DNA of 64,000 nt from JADJNW01 sp964549655 (GCA_964549655.1 CAZJXN010000007.1:1-64000), one strand, 5' to 3'. Positions 51,541-59,147 are shown, numbered from the stretch's first letter. Translations and numbers: made by a program. Notes: generated by a model from the sequence alone, not told the origin.

Positions 51541-51546
51541 CGAAAG

Positions 51547-51590
51547 AATGTCTGAACTATGATTTGTATGATTTTCTTGATTCGCTAAAT
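51547..51590 (+). repeat. GTCTGAAC/TGATTT repeat, family F copy 2
   Basis: TGTCTGAACTATGATTTGTA followed by TGATTTTCTTGATT, aligned with 36168-36222. Confidence 0.65.
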
Positions 51591-51610
51591 ATACACGCGA
51601 AGAAAAACAA

Positions 51611-51639
51611 GCAAACTTCCAAACTTCCAAACTTTAAAC
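51611..51639 (+). repeat. ACTTCCAA word repeat, family G copy 2
   Basis: CAAACTTCCAAACTTCCAAA and CTTTAAACG directly before the kmo start. Only one arm of the hairpin seen at 42038 and 57868 is present. Confidence 0.5.
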
Positions 51640-51640
51640 G

Positions 51641-53011
51641 TTGAATAGTAAACAAAAAGTAATAATAGTCGGGGCAGGCTTGGTCGGTTCGCTTTGGGCA
51701 ATTTTGCTCGCCAAACGCGGGTATGACATACACGCGTACGAACGCCGAAGCGATATGCGCGAAGCTGGCTATGCAGGTGGGCGTTCTATCAATTTGGCCA
51801 TGAGTCATCGCGGTTGGAAAGCCATTGAAAAAGCGGGTATAAAAGACAAAATTGAGGCGGTCGCTATTCCGATGCACGGTCGCATGATGCATAGCATAAA
51901 TGGAGAATGTACGTTTCAACCGTATGGCAAAGAAGGACAAGCGATTTACTCGGTGTCACGCGGCGGTTTGAATTTGGAATTATTGAATATTGCTGGTGGT
52001 TTTGATAACGTTCATTTCTATTTTAATCAAAAATGCCAACATGTAGATTTAGATGCTAATACGATTCATTTTGAAAATAATCAGACCGACGAGATTATAA
52101 CGGTACAAGCTCCGTTGATTTTTGGTGCAGATGGTGCTTTTTCCACCATTCGCAGCAGCTTGCAAAAAACACCTCGCTTCAATTATTCCCAATCGTATTT
52201 GGATTATGGGTATAAAGAACTCACGATTGCAGCGGCGGACGGAAATCATGCTTTAGAAAAAAATGCGCTCCACATCTGGCCTCGCGGCAAATTCATGCTC
52301 ATCGCGCTCCCCAACGTGGACGGCAGTTTTACCTGCACTTTATTTTTACCGTTTCAAGGCAAAGCCGATGCGTTTGAACACTTGCAGCATAAAAGCCAGA
52401 TTACCGATTTTTTCAAAAAATACTTTAGCGATGCGCTGCCGCTCATGCCTAATTTAATAGCAGAATTTCAGCAAAATCCCACACCTTCTTTAGTAACCGT
52501 GCGTTGCAATCCTTGGCATTATCAACATCAAGTTTTATTGCTCGGCGATGCGGCGCACGCGATTGTGCCGTTTTTTGGACAAGGCATGAACGCCGGTTTT
52601 GAAGATTGTACCATTTTAGAGGAATTGGCAGGGGAATACGAGGAAGATTGGACAAAAATTATAGAAATATTCAATCGAAATCGCATCAAAGACGCGGATG
52701 CCATTGCAGACCTTGCATTGCAAAATTTTATAGAAATGCGCGACTTGATAGCGAACCCCAAATTTCTACTGCGCAAGAAAATAGAGGCGCATTTTGCCGA
52801 GAAATATCCGAAGGATTTTTTGCCCGTTTATTCAATGGTGAGTTTTAGTCACTTGCCGTACAGCGAAGCATTGGCGGAAGTGCAGGCGCAGAATCAATTA
52901 TTTGAGCAGCTTTTTAAAATAGAAAATGTAGGAGAAAACTGGCAGGAAAATCCGATGGTAGAAACGATTTTTCAAAGCTGGCTTAGAGAAAAAATATACG
53001 CTGACCTATAA
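51641..53011 (+). CDS. kmo: Kynurenine 3-monooxygenase
   Basis: 456 residues, TTG start. FAD-binding 'VIIVGAGLVGSLWAILLAKRGYDIHAYERRSDM' near 4-36; the KMO-specific 'GGRSINLAMSHRGWKAIEKAG' and 'MHGRMMHSINGECTFQPYG'; the second FAD motif 'LLLGDAAHAIVPFFGQGMNAGFEDC'. It hydroxylates kynurenine to 3-hydroxykynurenine in tryptophan breakdown or de novo NAD synthesis. No other kynurenine-pathway gene is in the window, except that the ridA paralog at 35758 has an insertion seen in some pathway-linked members. Confidence 0.9.
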   Translation: MNSKQKVIIVGAGLVGSLWAILLAKRGYDIHAYERRSDMREAGYAGGRSINLAMSHRGWKAIEKAGIKDKIEAVAIPMHGRMMHSINGECTFQPYGKEGQAIYSVSRGGLNLELLNIAGGFDNVHFYFNQKCQHVDLDANTIHFENNQTDEIITVQAPLIFGADGAFSTIRSSLQKTPRFNYSQSYLDYGYKELTIAAADGNHALEKNALHIWPRGKFMLIALPNVDGSFTCTLFLPFQGKADAFEHLQHKSQITDFFKKYFSDALPLMPNLIAEFQQNPTPSLVTVRCNPWHYQHQVLLLGDAAHAIVPFFGQGMNAGFEDCTILEELAGEYEEDWTKIIEIFNRNRIKDADAIADLALQNFIEMRDLIANPKFLLRKKIEAHFAEKYPKDFLPVYSMVSFSHLPYSEALAEVQAQNQLFEQLFKIENVGENWQENPMVETIFQSWLREKIYADL

Positions 53012-53027
53012 AAACGCTACAGTCCCT

Positions 53028-53366
53028 TTAAAACTCATTTTGTAACATCGTTTCAACAATCTTTAAGAGTTCATCCAAATCATTAGCAGCATTATATACA
53101 CTTTGCATTTTAATCTTATGATATTCGTGTGCAATAAAGTTGCGAAATGACTTAGGGATGTGCCAAGGGTATTGATATTTTTGTAAAATGGCGTTATCCA
53201 CATTTTTAATTGCTTCTCCAATAACTAGAAATTGATAAAGAGCAGCATTTTGACCTTTTATATCCTGCAAAAAATCATCAACTGTTTGATCTTTCACAAA
53301 TAGTTGAATGTATAAAATAGCAGTTTTTACGTGTTCTAATCTTTCTTTTGAACTGGTTTTATTCAT
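53028..53366 (-). CDS. hepT: HepT-like HEPN ribonuclease toxin
   Basis: 112 residues of the DUF86 group. The HEPN catalytic motif R-x4-H-x-Y is complete: 'RNFIAHEY' (Arg75, His80, Tyr82). In characterised pairs the toxin cuts tRNA and its motif Tyr is AMPylated by the MntA partner. It overlaps the mntA gene by 8 bases, so the two are translationally coupled, antitoxin first. Confidence 0.88.
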   Translation of the reverse strand: MNKTSSKERLEHVKTAILYIQLFVKDQTVDDFLQDIKGQNAALYQFLVIGEAIKNVDNAILQKYQYPWHIPKSFRNFIAHEYHKIKMQSVYNAANDLDELLKIVETMLQNEF

Positions 53367-53688
53367 AAATTAAGACAAGGTCATTTTTGGCAGTTTCCCA
53401 AGCCGAAGGTATAAGATAACCTTCTTCTACTAAATCTACTTTGATATTTAATGCTTCACTTAATAAATAAGTGATATCGGCATAGTCGAATAGGCTAATT
53501 CCCTCTGGATTATTAAATCTAATCATTAAATCTATATCACTTTCGAAGTTGTTTTCACGTCTTGCAAAAGAACCAAATAACCACGCTTTCGATATTCTAC
53601 CATCCTTTGCAAAAAAATCTTTAATTTTTTGTATAATAAGTTGGAGGTTTACTTCTTTCAGCTTGATATACTCCGTTGGTTGAGTCAT
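53359..53688 (-). CDS. mntA: MntA-like minimal nucleotidyltransferase antitoxin
   Basis: 109 residues. The motif GS-x10-D-x-D is exact: 'GSFARRENNFESDID' (Gly39, Ser40, Asp51, Asp53). The rest resembles minimal nucleotidyltransferases that AMPylate HepT. Upstream there is a full promoter match: TTG, about 20 bases, TATTTTTG. Confidence 0.88.
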   Translation of the reverse strand: MTQPTEYIKLKEVNLQLIIQKIKDFFAKDGRISKAWLFGSFARRENNFESDIDLMIRFNNPEGISLFDYADITYLLSEALNIKVDLVEEGYLIPSAWETAKNDLVLIYE

Positions 53689-53707
53689 AATTTAAAAAAT
53701 TTGTTTT

Positions 53708-53715
53708 CAAAAATA
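53708..53715 (-). promoter_or_regulatory. -7 element of the mntA-hepT operon
   Basis: Minus-strand TATTTTTG, preceded about 20 bases upstream by TTG (in GAGTTGTTTTTAAC). Leader about 15 bases. Confidence 0.55.
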
Positions 53716-53820
53716 CAATAAATTTCTGTTAAAAACAACTCATTTAAATAAAAATGACTTCTCTGAAGGAATAGTACAAATGTGGGTGATTTCGTACCTT
53801 GCGCCAAATTTTGAAAAGCT

Positions 53821-55680
53821 GTGAATTATTTGACCTTAGAAAATGTGACGAAGACCTACGGCGAAAAGGTCTTGTTTGAAAATATTTCCCTGCAAATTAG
53901 TAAGGGACAAAAGATAGCGCTGGTAGCGAAAAATGGTACGGGCAAAAGTACGCTGCTGCGCGTGATTGCAGGCGTAGAGCAACCCGAAGGGGAGCAAGCA
54001 ACTATCCTCTTGCGGCGAGACGTGCGCGTGGGATATTTGGTGCAAGACCCAGAATTTGCAGATAAAGCGACCGTTATTGATGCAGTGCTGGACTCAGATA
54101 ACCCGATGATTCAGGTGGTGAAGCAGTACGAATTGGCGATGCTGGGCATCGGTGAGCCGCTGGAAAATGTGCTTGCCAAAATGGAGGACTTGAAAGCGTG
54201 GGATGTAGAAGCAAAAATTAAAGAAATTCTCACCAAACTCAAAATCAGCAACTTCGACCGACCTGTGAGTATGCTGTCGGGTGGACAGAAGAAGCGTTTG
54301 GCTTTAGCCAAATTGATTATTGACGAGCCGGAGTTTATCATCCTCGATGAGCCGACGAACCACTTGGATTTGGATATGATTGAATGGTTGGAAACGTATT
54401 TTCAACAGCCCAATCTGACGCTTTTTATGGTGACGCACGACCGCTATTTTTTGGAACGCGTGTGCAATCAAATGATTGAATTGGAAAACGGCAAACTTTA
54501 TAAATACACTGGCAATTATTCTGAATATTTAGAAAAAAAAGCGATTCGACAAGAAACGGAAAGCGCCGAATGGGCAAAGGATAAAAAGCTGCTCGACCGC
54601 GAACTCGACTGGGTGCGCCGCTCGCCGCAAGCCCGTACCACAAAAGCGAAATCTCGCGTGGATGCTTATTATAATTTGGACGAAAAAGTGTCGAGTGTGA
54701 CGGTAGAGAAAAGTATGCAAGTGGAAATATTGGGGCAGCGCTTGGGTGGAAAGATTCTAGAATTGCATAACGTGAGCAAAAGTTTTGATCATTTAAAAAT
54801 GCTCGAAAGTTTTGATTATAAATTTAAAAAAAACGAGCGCGTTGGTATTGTCGGTCCGAATGGCGTGGGAAAAACTACTTTTTTGAAATTACTGACGACC
54901 GAAATTCGACCCGACACTGGCAAAGTAGTGGTTGGTGAAAACACGGTTTTCGGCTATTACACCCAAGATGGCATCAATCTGAAAGACGACAAGCGTGTGA
55001 TTGATGTGGTGCAGGATATTGCCGAGTACATTCCATTGGCGAAAGGGCTGAAGATGACGGCGGCAGCTTTGTTGGAACGGTTTCTGTTTTCGCGGAAGCA
55101 GCAGCAGGTGTATGTTTCGCAATTGAGTGGTGGCGAGCGACGACGTTTATATTTGTTGACGATTTTGATGAAAAATCCAAATTTTTTGATTCTTGATGAG
55201 CCGACGAATGATTTAGATGTGGTGACTTTGAATGTGTTGGAAGATTTTCTGATGGATTTTCCCGGCTGTATTTTGGTGGTGACGCATGACCGTTTTTTTA
55301 TGGATAAAATTGTGGATCACCTTTTCGTCTTTGAAGGAAATGGCGTGATTAAAGATTTCAACGGCGATTATACGGAATACCGCGAACAGCAAAAAGAGCG
55401 TGAACGCGAGCAACGCAGCGTCAAATCCCCCCGTCCCTCCAAGGGAGAGCAACAAGCACAAGCCGCTCCACGCTTGAGTCAGGACGAGCGCAAGGAAATG
55501 AATAAGTTAGAAAAAGAAATCAAGAAATTGGAAGAGCGCAAAGCCGAAATCACGGAGTTATTTAATTCAACCAATCTCACACCGGATTCTATTCAAAAAT
55601 TATCGAAAGAACTTAATGAATTGACGGATAATTTGGAAACGAAAGAAATGCGTTGGTTGGAGTTATCAGAATTGGCTTGA
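53821..55680 (+). CDS. ABC-F family ATPase
   Basis: 619 residues, GTG start. Two ABC domains: Walker A 'ALVAKNGTGKSTLL' (near 32-45) and 'GIVGPNGVGKTTFL' (near 344); signatures 'LSGGQKKRLALAKL' and 'LSGGERRRLYLLTIL'; Walker B 'FIILDEPTNHLDL' and 'FLILDEPTNDLDV'. A C-terminal coiled coil (from about 545) is of the Uup type. No membrane part. Uup/Ettl-type ABC-F proteins act on ribosomes or, for Uup, on DNA branch stability; resistance types exist but nothing here points to one. Note 'ALVAKNG' instead of 'ALVGxNG'. Confidence 0.93.
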   Translation: MNYLTLENVTKTYGEKVLFENISLQISKGQKIALVAKNGTGKSTLLRVIAGVEQPEGEQATILLRRDVRVGYLVQDPEFADKATVIDAVLDSDNPMIQVVKQYELAMLGIGEPLENVLAKMEDLKAWDVEAKIKEILTKLKISNFDRPVSMLSGGQKKRLALAKLIIDEPEFIILDEPTNHLDLDMIEWLETYFQQPNLTLFMVTHDRYFLERVCNQMIELENGKLYKYTGNYSEYLEKKAIRQETESAEWAKDKKLLDRELDWVRRSPQARTTKAKSRVDAYYNLDEKVSSVTVEKSMQVEILGQRLGGKILELHNVSKSFDHLKMLESFDYKFKKNERVGIVGPNGVGKTTFLKLLTTEIRPDTGKVVVGENTVFGYYTQDGINLKDDKRVIDVVQDIAEYIPLAKGLKMTAAALLERFLFSRKQQQVYVSQLSGGERRRLYLLTILMKNPNFLILDEPTNDLDVVTLNVLEDFLMDFPGCILVVTHDRFFMDKIVDHLFVFEGNGVIKDFNGDYTEYREQQKEREREQRSVKSPRPSKGEQQAQAAPRLSQDERKEMNKLEKEIKKLEERKAEITELFNSTNLTPDSIQKLSKELNELTDNLETKEMRWLELSELA

Positions 55681-55687
55681 AAAAACC

Positions 55688-55749
55688 TGTCACGTCTTTT
55701 TACCTGCTAAAATGTCACTCCATTTTCGCTATTTTTGCCAAAATGTCAC
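55688..55749 (+). promoter_or_regulatory. Three direct TGTCAC repeats, candidate activator sites
   Basis: TGTCAC at 55688, 55713 and 55744, the last two within AAAATGTCACT followed by a TTTCGCT word. They sit about 45-105 bases before the sigma-54-type promoter, where enhancer-binding proteins bind. Confidence 0.5.
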
Positions 55750-55790
55750 TTTCTATTTAATTTCGCTGTAAAAAAGGCGGTTTTTTTGAC

Positions 55791-55808
55791 TTGGAACGCA
55801 GTTTGCTT
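55791..55808 (+). promoter_or_regulatory. Sigma-54-type (-24/-12) promoter of hsp20
   Basis: TTGGAACGCAGTTTGCTT. It fits TGGCAC-N5-TTGC with one change (TGGAAC-GCAGT-TTGC) and the exact 10-base spacing between GG and GC. Transcript start would be near 55818, giving a leader of about 38 bases. Confidence 0.65.
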
Positions 55809-55855
55809 ATTCCTCTGTGTAATTTAATTTAAAAAAACTCAAAATAGAAATTGCC

Positions 55856-56299
55856 ATGATGTTAGTAAAAGTAAATCCTCGCACAAGTGGTGTTCGTTTC
55901 CACAATCCAGTGTTTGACCGCGTTTTAAGCGATTTTTTCCGCAATGAAGCTCCGACCAATAGCTTGGTAAAAAATAATCCGGCTGTAAATGTGAGCGAAA
56001 CGGCAGAAGCTTTCAAAATTGAAGTAGCAGCTCCAGGCTTTGAAAAAGCGGATTTCAACGTGAACACAGAGAAAGAAGTGTTGACTATTGCTGCTAAAAA
56101 AGAGAATACACAGGAATCAGAAAACGGTACGCTGCGTCGGAAAGAATTTGGTTATAGCGAGTTCAAGCGCACCTTCCAATTGCCAGAAACGGTGAACGCA
56201 GAAGCGATTGAAGCGGCTTATGTGAATGGAATTTTGACGGTGACGCTACCAAAGCAAGCCGAAGTGGAAATACCTGTTAAGCAAATTGCAATTGTGTAA
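55856..56299 (+). CDS. Hsp20/alpha-crystallin small heat shock protein 2
   Basis: 147 residues. N-terminal arm of about 40 residues ('MMLVKVNPRTSGVRFHNPVFDRVLSDFF'), alpha-crystallin domain about 42-135 ('NVSETAEAFKIEVAAPGFEKADFNVNTEKEVLTIAA' to 'EAIEAAYVNGILTVTLPKQ') and a C-terminal 'VKQIAIV' near I-x-I. ATP-independent holdase chaperone. A second in-frame ATG follows the first directly. Transcription is probably by sigma-54 (promoter at 55791), unlike the Hsp20 gene at 3647. Confidence 0.94.
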   Translation: MMLVKVNPRTSGVRFHNPVFDRVLSDFFRNEAPTNSLVKNNPAVNVSETAEAFKIEVAAPGFEKADFNVNTEKEVLTIAAKKENTQESENGTLRRKEFGYSEFKRTFQLPETVNAEAIEAAYVNGILTVTLPKQAEVEIPVKQIAIV

Positions 56300-56310
56300 T
56301 TGGTAGGATT

Positions 56311-56356
56311 CAGGATGGGTGTATTTCTTATTTTCTAAGCATCCATCCTGATTTTA
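56311..56356 (+). terminator. Terminator of hsp20 2
   Basis: CAGGATGGGTG / CATCCATCCTG, 11-base stem with one G-U pair and a 17-base loop, then ATTTTAC. Confidence 0.65.
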
Positions 56357-56563
56357 CACAATGATTACAATCGAAAAGGAATTAATTTTTAAACAAATTG
56401 GTTATAAATACGTACTACCTATTAGAGTTGCAATACATCAAGCATATTCATTCACAGTAATGAAAAGCTGGACGGCGCAAAATGGAAATAAATTAGCATA
56501 GCTATATAAAGAGAGACAAAAGATTTTAAGGTTAGTTAATAGGGTTTTAGGTGTTTATTTTCG
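56357..56563 (+). other. Region bounded by two terminator-like stems
   Basis: Part of a 399-base gap between hsp20 2 and xisH. It begins after the hsp20 terminator and ends at the strong stem at 56564. Apart from a 46-codon frame (56361-56501) I see no gene; a short independent transcript is possible. Confidence 0.35.
56361..56501 (+). CDS. Orphan 46-residue frame
   Basis: ATG at 56361, TAG at 56499: 'MITIEKELIFKQIGYKYVLP' and on to 'FTVMKSWTAQNGNKLA'. No family recognised; composition is protein-like but the frame is short. No promoter seen because it begins 4 bases after the hsp20 terminator. Confidence 0.2.
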   Translation: MITIEKELIFKQIGYKYVLPIRVAIHQAYSFTVMKSWTAQNGNKLA

Positions 56564-56592
56564 GGTCGGCGTGAAAAATGCCGACCTTTTTT
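56564..56592 (+). terminator. Strong terminator upstream of xisH
   Basis: GGTCGGC / GCCGACC, loop GTGAAAAAT, then six T. It isolates xisH-xisI from upstream transcription. Confidence 0.8.
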
Positions 56593-56643
56593 GTTTATAG
56601 AAAGATTCAGAAATATACAAACAATTTTTATTTTCTTTCCCGA

Positions 56644-56681
56644 TTTGCGGTTGTTATTTTCTTCTAAATTTGCTAAATTTG
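56644..56681 (+). promoter_or_regulatory. Promoter of xisH-xisI
   Basis: TTTG at 56644-56647, 17-base spacer, TAAATTTG at 56665-56672, and a second TAAATTTG at 56674-56681. Either -7 copy gives a very short leader before the ATG at 56699. Confidence 0.55.
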
Positions 56682-56698
56682 AACTTACGAAATTGAAC

Positions 56699-57115
56699 AT
56701 GGCTGCGAAAGACAAATACCACGATATTGTTTGTGAAGCACTTTTAAAAGATGGGTGGACGATTACAGATGACCCATTGCAATTTGAGGTAGACGGTCGA
56801 AATATTAAAATTGATTTAGGAGCAGAACGATTGATTGGAGCAGAAAAGGATGAAGAAAAAATTGCCATCGAAGTTAAAAGTTTTATTGGAGTATCACAGT
56901 TATACGACTTGTATACTGCTTTAGGACAGTTTAGTTATTATTATCTTGCTTTAGAAAAAGACCAGCCAGAGCGAACCTTGTACTTGGCAGTACCAAGTAG
57001 CGTTTATAACGGTATTTTTCAAGAGCCTTTGACTGCGAAAGCTTTACAAAAATTTGATGTAAGTATTTTAGTGTATGATATTTTAAAAAAGAGTATTGCA
57101 ACATGGAAAAAATAG
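56699..57115 (+). CDS. xisH: XisH-family protein
   Basis: 138 residues from the ATG at 56699, the normal length; the frame extends upstream but across a terminator and promoter. 'DKYHDIVCEALLKDGWTITDDPLQF', 'IKIDLGAERLIGAEKDEEKIAIEVKSFIGVSQLYDLYTALGQFSYY' and 'RTLYLAVPSSVYNGIF' are the family blocks. Asp in 'KIDLGAE' and 'IEVKSF' fit a PD-(D/E)xK nuclease core. In Anabaena XisH and XisI are needed for excision of the fdxN element; outside cyanobacteria their role is unknown. Overlaps xisI by 13 bases. Confidence 0.9.
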   Translation: MAAKDKYHDIVCEALLKDGWTITDDPLQFEVDGRNIKIDLGAERLIGAEKDEEKIAIEVKSFIGVSQLYDLYTALGQFSYYYLALEKDQPERTLYLAVPSSVYNGIFQEPLTAKALQKFDVSILVYDILKKSIATWKK

Positions 57116-57444
57116 CTGCATATAAAGCCATTATTAAAGAAGTATTAGATGAAGTAGTAGGGGATGGTGATAAGCCGGATGATGAGGTTCGGACTCAAAT
57201 TATTAAAGATGATATAGGAGGGCATTATCTACTTTTTTCAAATGGCTGGAAACGTGACAAGCGTTATTACGGCTGTTACTTACACATTGATGTAGCGGAG
57301 GATGGCAAAATTTGGGTACAACATGAGGGGACGGATTTGATTGTCGTCCAAATGATTTTGGATAAAGGGGTGCCTAAATCAGATATCGTACTGGCATTTC
57401 ATGCGCCCTACGTTAGAGCAGATACGGAGTTTGCAGTCGCTTGA
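57103..57444 (+). CDS. xisI: XisI-family protein
   Basis: 113 residues. 'YKAIIKEVLDEV', 'GHYLLFSNGWKRDKRYYGCYLHIDVAEDGKIWVQHEGTDLIVVQMILDKGVPKSDIVLAFHAPYVRADTEFAVA' carries the complete XisI pattern (RxYGcxxHxDV, KIWVQxxGTD, GVPKxDIVLAFHxPxxRxxTEFAVA). ATG sits inside the last codons of xisH (overlap 13 bases), implying coupled translation and a joint function. No integrase, recombinase or direct-repeat attachment sites are visible, so no excised element is evident here. Confidence 0.92.
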   Translation: MEKIAAYKAIIKEVLDEVVGDGDKPDDEVRTQIIKDDIGGHYLLFSNGWKRDKRYYGCYLHIDVAEDGKIWVQHEGTDLIVVQMILDKGVPKSDIVLAFHAPYVRADTEFAVA

Positions 57445-57446
57445 TT

Positions 57447-57860
57447 TTACAAAAAATATCGAATCGCCAACTCATATCCGCGCAATCCAAAACCGATGAT
57501 ACAGCCCACACAATTCACCGAAAGGTAAGAATGATGCCGAAAAGCTTCTCTTTCATACACATTTGAAATATGTACTTCCACCACCGGCGTGCGTATCGCG
57601 GAAATCGCGTCTGCAATGGCGATGCTCGTGTGCGTGAGTGCTCCAGCGTTCAGAATAATACCATCATATGTGAAGCCCACTTCATGCAGTTTATCAATAA
57701 TAAAACCCTCGTGGTTACTTTGAAAATAATGGAGTGTAATATCTGTAAATTCTAATTGCACTCTTGCAAAAAAAGTTTCAAAACTCTCCCGCCCATAAAT
57801 ATCCGGCTCACGTGTACCGACGAGATTTAAATTTGGACCGTTTATTATAATTAGTTTCAT
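57447..57860 (-). CDS. aroQ: Type II 3-dehydroquinate dehydratase
   Basis: 137 residues from the ATG at 57860; further upstream codons are translated word-repeat. 'IIINGPNLNLVGTREPDIYGRESFE' near 4-28, 'YFQSNHEGFIIDKLHE' and 'GIILNAGALTHTSIAIADAISA' with 'VEVHISNVYEREAFRHHSYLS' give the family's Asn, Tyr, Arg and His catalytic set. It removes water from 3-dehydroquinate in the shikimate pathway. The stop faces xisI across a 2-base gap. Confidence 0.95.
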   Translation of the reverse strand: MKLIIINGPNLNLVGTREPDIYGRESFETFFARVQLEFTDITLHYFQSNHEGFIIDKLHEVGFTYDGIILNAGALTHTSIAIADAISAIRTPVVEVHISNVYEREAFRHHSYLSVNCVGCIIGFGLRGYELAIRYFL

Positions 57861-57867
57861 GTTTAGC

Positions 57868-57923
57868 GTTTGGAGGTTTGGTAGTTTGGCGTTAATAACT
57901 ATCGAACTACCAAACCTCCAAAC
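57868..57923 (-). terminator. TTCCAAAC word hairpin, family G copy 3
   Basis: GTTTGGAGGTTTGGTAGTT (57868-57886) and AACTACCAAACCTCCAAAC (57905-57923) form a perfect 19-base stem with an 18-base loop. It directly follows the stop of the upstream lipoprotein gene and precedes aroQ, so it probably limits readthrough. Confidence 0.75.
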
Positions 57924-57931
57924 TTTTAAAC

Positions 57932-58888
57932 TTATTTCTTCTTCCGCATCCAAGTCAACACCTCTTGCGTCGGTTTCGTAACCACATCTGCTGGTAGATC
58001 AATGCGTTTATGCGTTTGTAAATCCACACCAATCGCGTTGCTATTCGCATCGCGCAGTACGAGATAGCGATTATTTTTAGCACTTTTGGTTACTGTCGCA
58101 TCCATGTTGGTTGGCTTATCCAAGATAGGATTCACAGAAAACTCCCCTGTATTACGGTCAAATTGCGGCACGATGCCCTGCACGCCACCATTTGCTGAAG
58201 CCAGCAAAAACATGGATCCAAAATCACCATCTGCTATTTTATATTCGCCAAAAGGCAGCACTGCTTCCGGCGTTTGTTTATTGCTAATATTATATACAAA
58301 AGCACCATAATCTTGTGAATATCCCACCATGAAATTCTCCCACATCTCCAAGTGTTGAATCATACCAGATTGAGCGTCAATGGATTCGCGTTTAGTTTGA
58401 AACTTTGGAGTCAATTTTGGCAATAATCTTCGGTTGGCGATGTCATACACATAAATGGACGTGGAGCCGCGTACCGCTACCATTTGCGCTACATTATTAT
58501 AAGTTGGTTCGGCGATGTAATAAGGAAAATCCGGGCTTTGGTCTACCGGCAGCGTCTGGCGCAAGATTTGGCTACAATCTTTCGTATCATAAATTTCCAG
58601 GATGCGATGTCCTTCTGCCTCCAAGTCTTTGGCATAAGTGGTAGAATCGGCAACGATAGCAACGAGCACTTGCTGCTCCCGAATCCAAAATTGATTGCCT
58701 TGTAAAATACTTCCTCTGAGTGCACAAGTGTGCGTATCGGGCAATGCTGTGAGGGAGCGATTGGTGGTAGCGGAGGTATCCATACCAGTGTCTGCGTTGT
58801 CATTTCCTTGTTCGGAAGATGCGTTTTGTCCGCAAGAAATAATGCCTAAACAAGTAACTATCAAAGCGATTTGCAACAGAAATCTCAT
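57932..58888 (-). CDS. Lipoprotein of unknown function
   Basis: 318 residues from the ATG at 58888, chosen for the lipobox 'GIISC' (Cys18) that follows. Low-complexity Asn/Ser/Thr linker to about 45, then a beta-rich body with 'VRGSTSIYVYDIANRRLLPKL' and 'YGAFVYNISNK' turns, suggesting a propeller of about five or more blades. No enzyme motif. Envelope location is inferred. Confidence 0.75.
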   Translation of the reverse strand: MRFLLQIALIVTCLGIISCGQNASSEQGNDNADTGMDTSATTNRSLTALPDTHTCALRGSILQGNQFWIREQQVLVAIVADSTTYAKDLEAEGHRILEIYDTKDCSQILRQTLPVDQSPDFPYYIAEPTYNNVAQMVAVRGSTSIYVYDIANRRLLPKLTPKFQTKRESIDAQSGMIQHLEMWENFMVGYSQDYGAFVYNISNKQTPEAVLPFGEYKIADGDFGSMFLLASANGGVQGIVPQFDRNTGEFSVNPILDKPTNMDATVTKSAKNNRYLVLRDANSNAIGVDLQTHKRIDLPADVVTKPTQEVLTWMRKKK

Positions 58889-58973
58889 AGAATGGTCTTT
58901 TATTTTAAAACAAATTGGTGGTCTAAAGTTAGACATTTTATATTTAAACCATAAAAAAATATAATCGGTTAGT

Positions 58974-59006
58974 AGGTGTGCCGCATTTTGAAAATGTGCC
59001 GCACCT
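58974..59006. repeat. Dispersed palindrome, family A copy 4
   Basis: AGGTGTGCCGCATTTTG / AAAATGTGCCGCACCT, an almost perfect palindrome, placed between two divergent genes. Confidence 0.7.
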
Positions 59007-59053
59007 TACAGAATACAACTTTTGTAGAAAAAAAATCATCTTTTTGTCGAAAC

Positions 59054-59127
59054 TACGAAAAAAATCGTACTTAAAACTTGACATTACGAAAACATTCGTA
59101 CATCTTTGTGTTACGAAAGTATTCGTA
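59054..59127 (+). promoter_or_regulatory. Three 16-base BlaI-type operator dyads
   Basis: TACGAAAAAAATCGTA (59054-59069), TACGAAAACATTCGTA (59085-59100) and TACGAAAGTATTCGTA (59112-59127), centres 31 and 27 bases apart. TTGACA (59078) lies between the first two. The dyads keep the TAC...GTA ends of BlaI/MecI operators. They lie 145-218 bases before the blaI-like ATG. Confidence 0.7.
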
Positions 59128-59147
59128 GTATTTCACCCGACTCATAT

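Noticed and set aside
56300..57600. Excisable element around xisH/xisI
   Set aside because: I found no direct repeats flanking the pair and no recombinase gene; the flanks are normal genes.
57861..57953. 31-codon N-terminal extension of aroQ
   Set aside because: It is the translated 19-base stem of a word repeat; the enzyme family begins at MKLIIINGPN.
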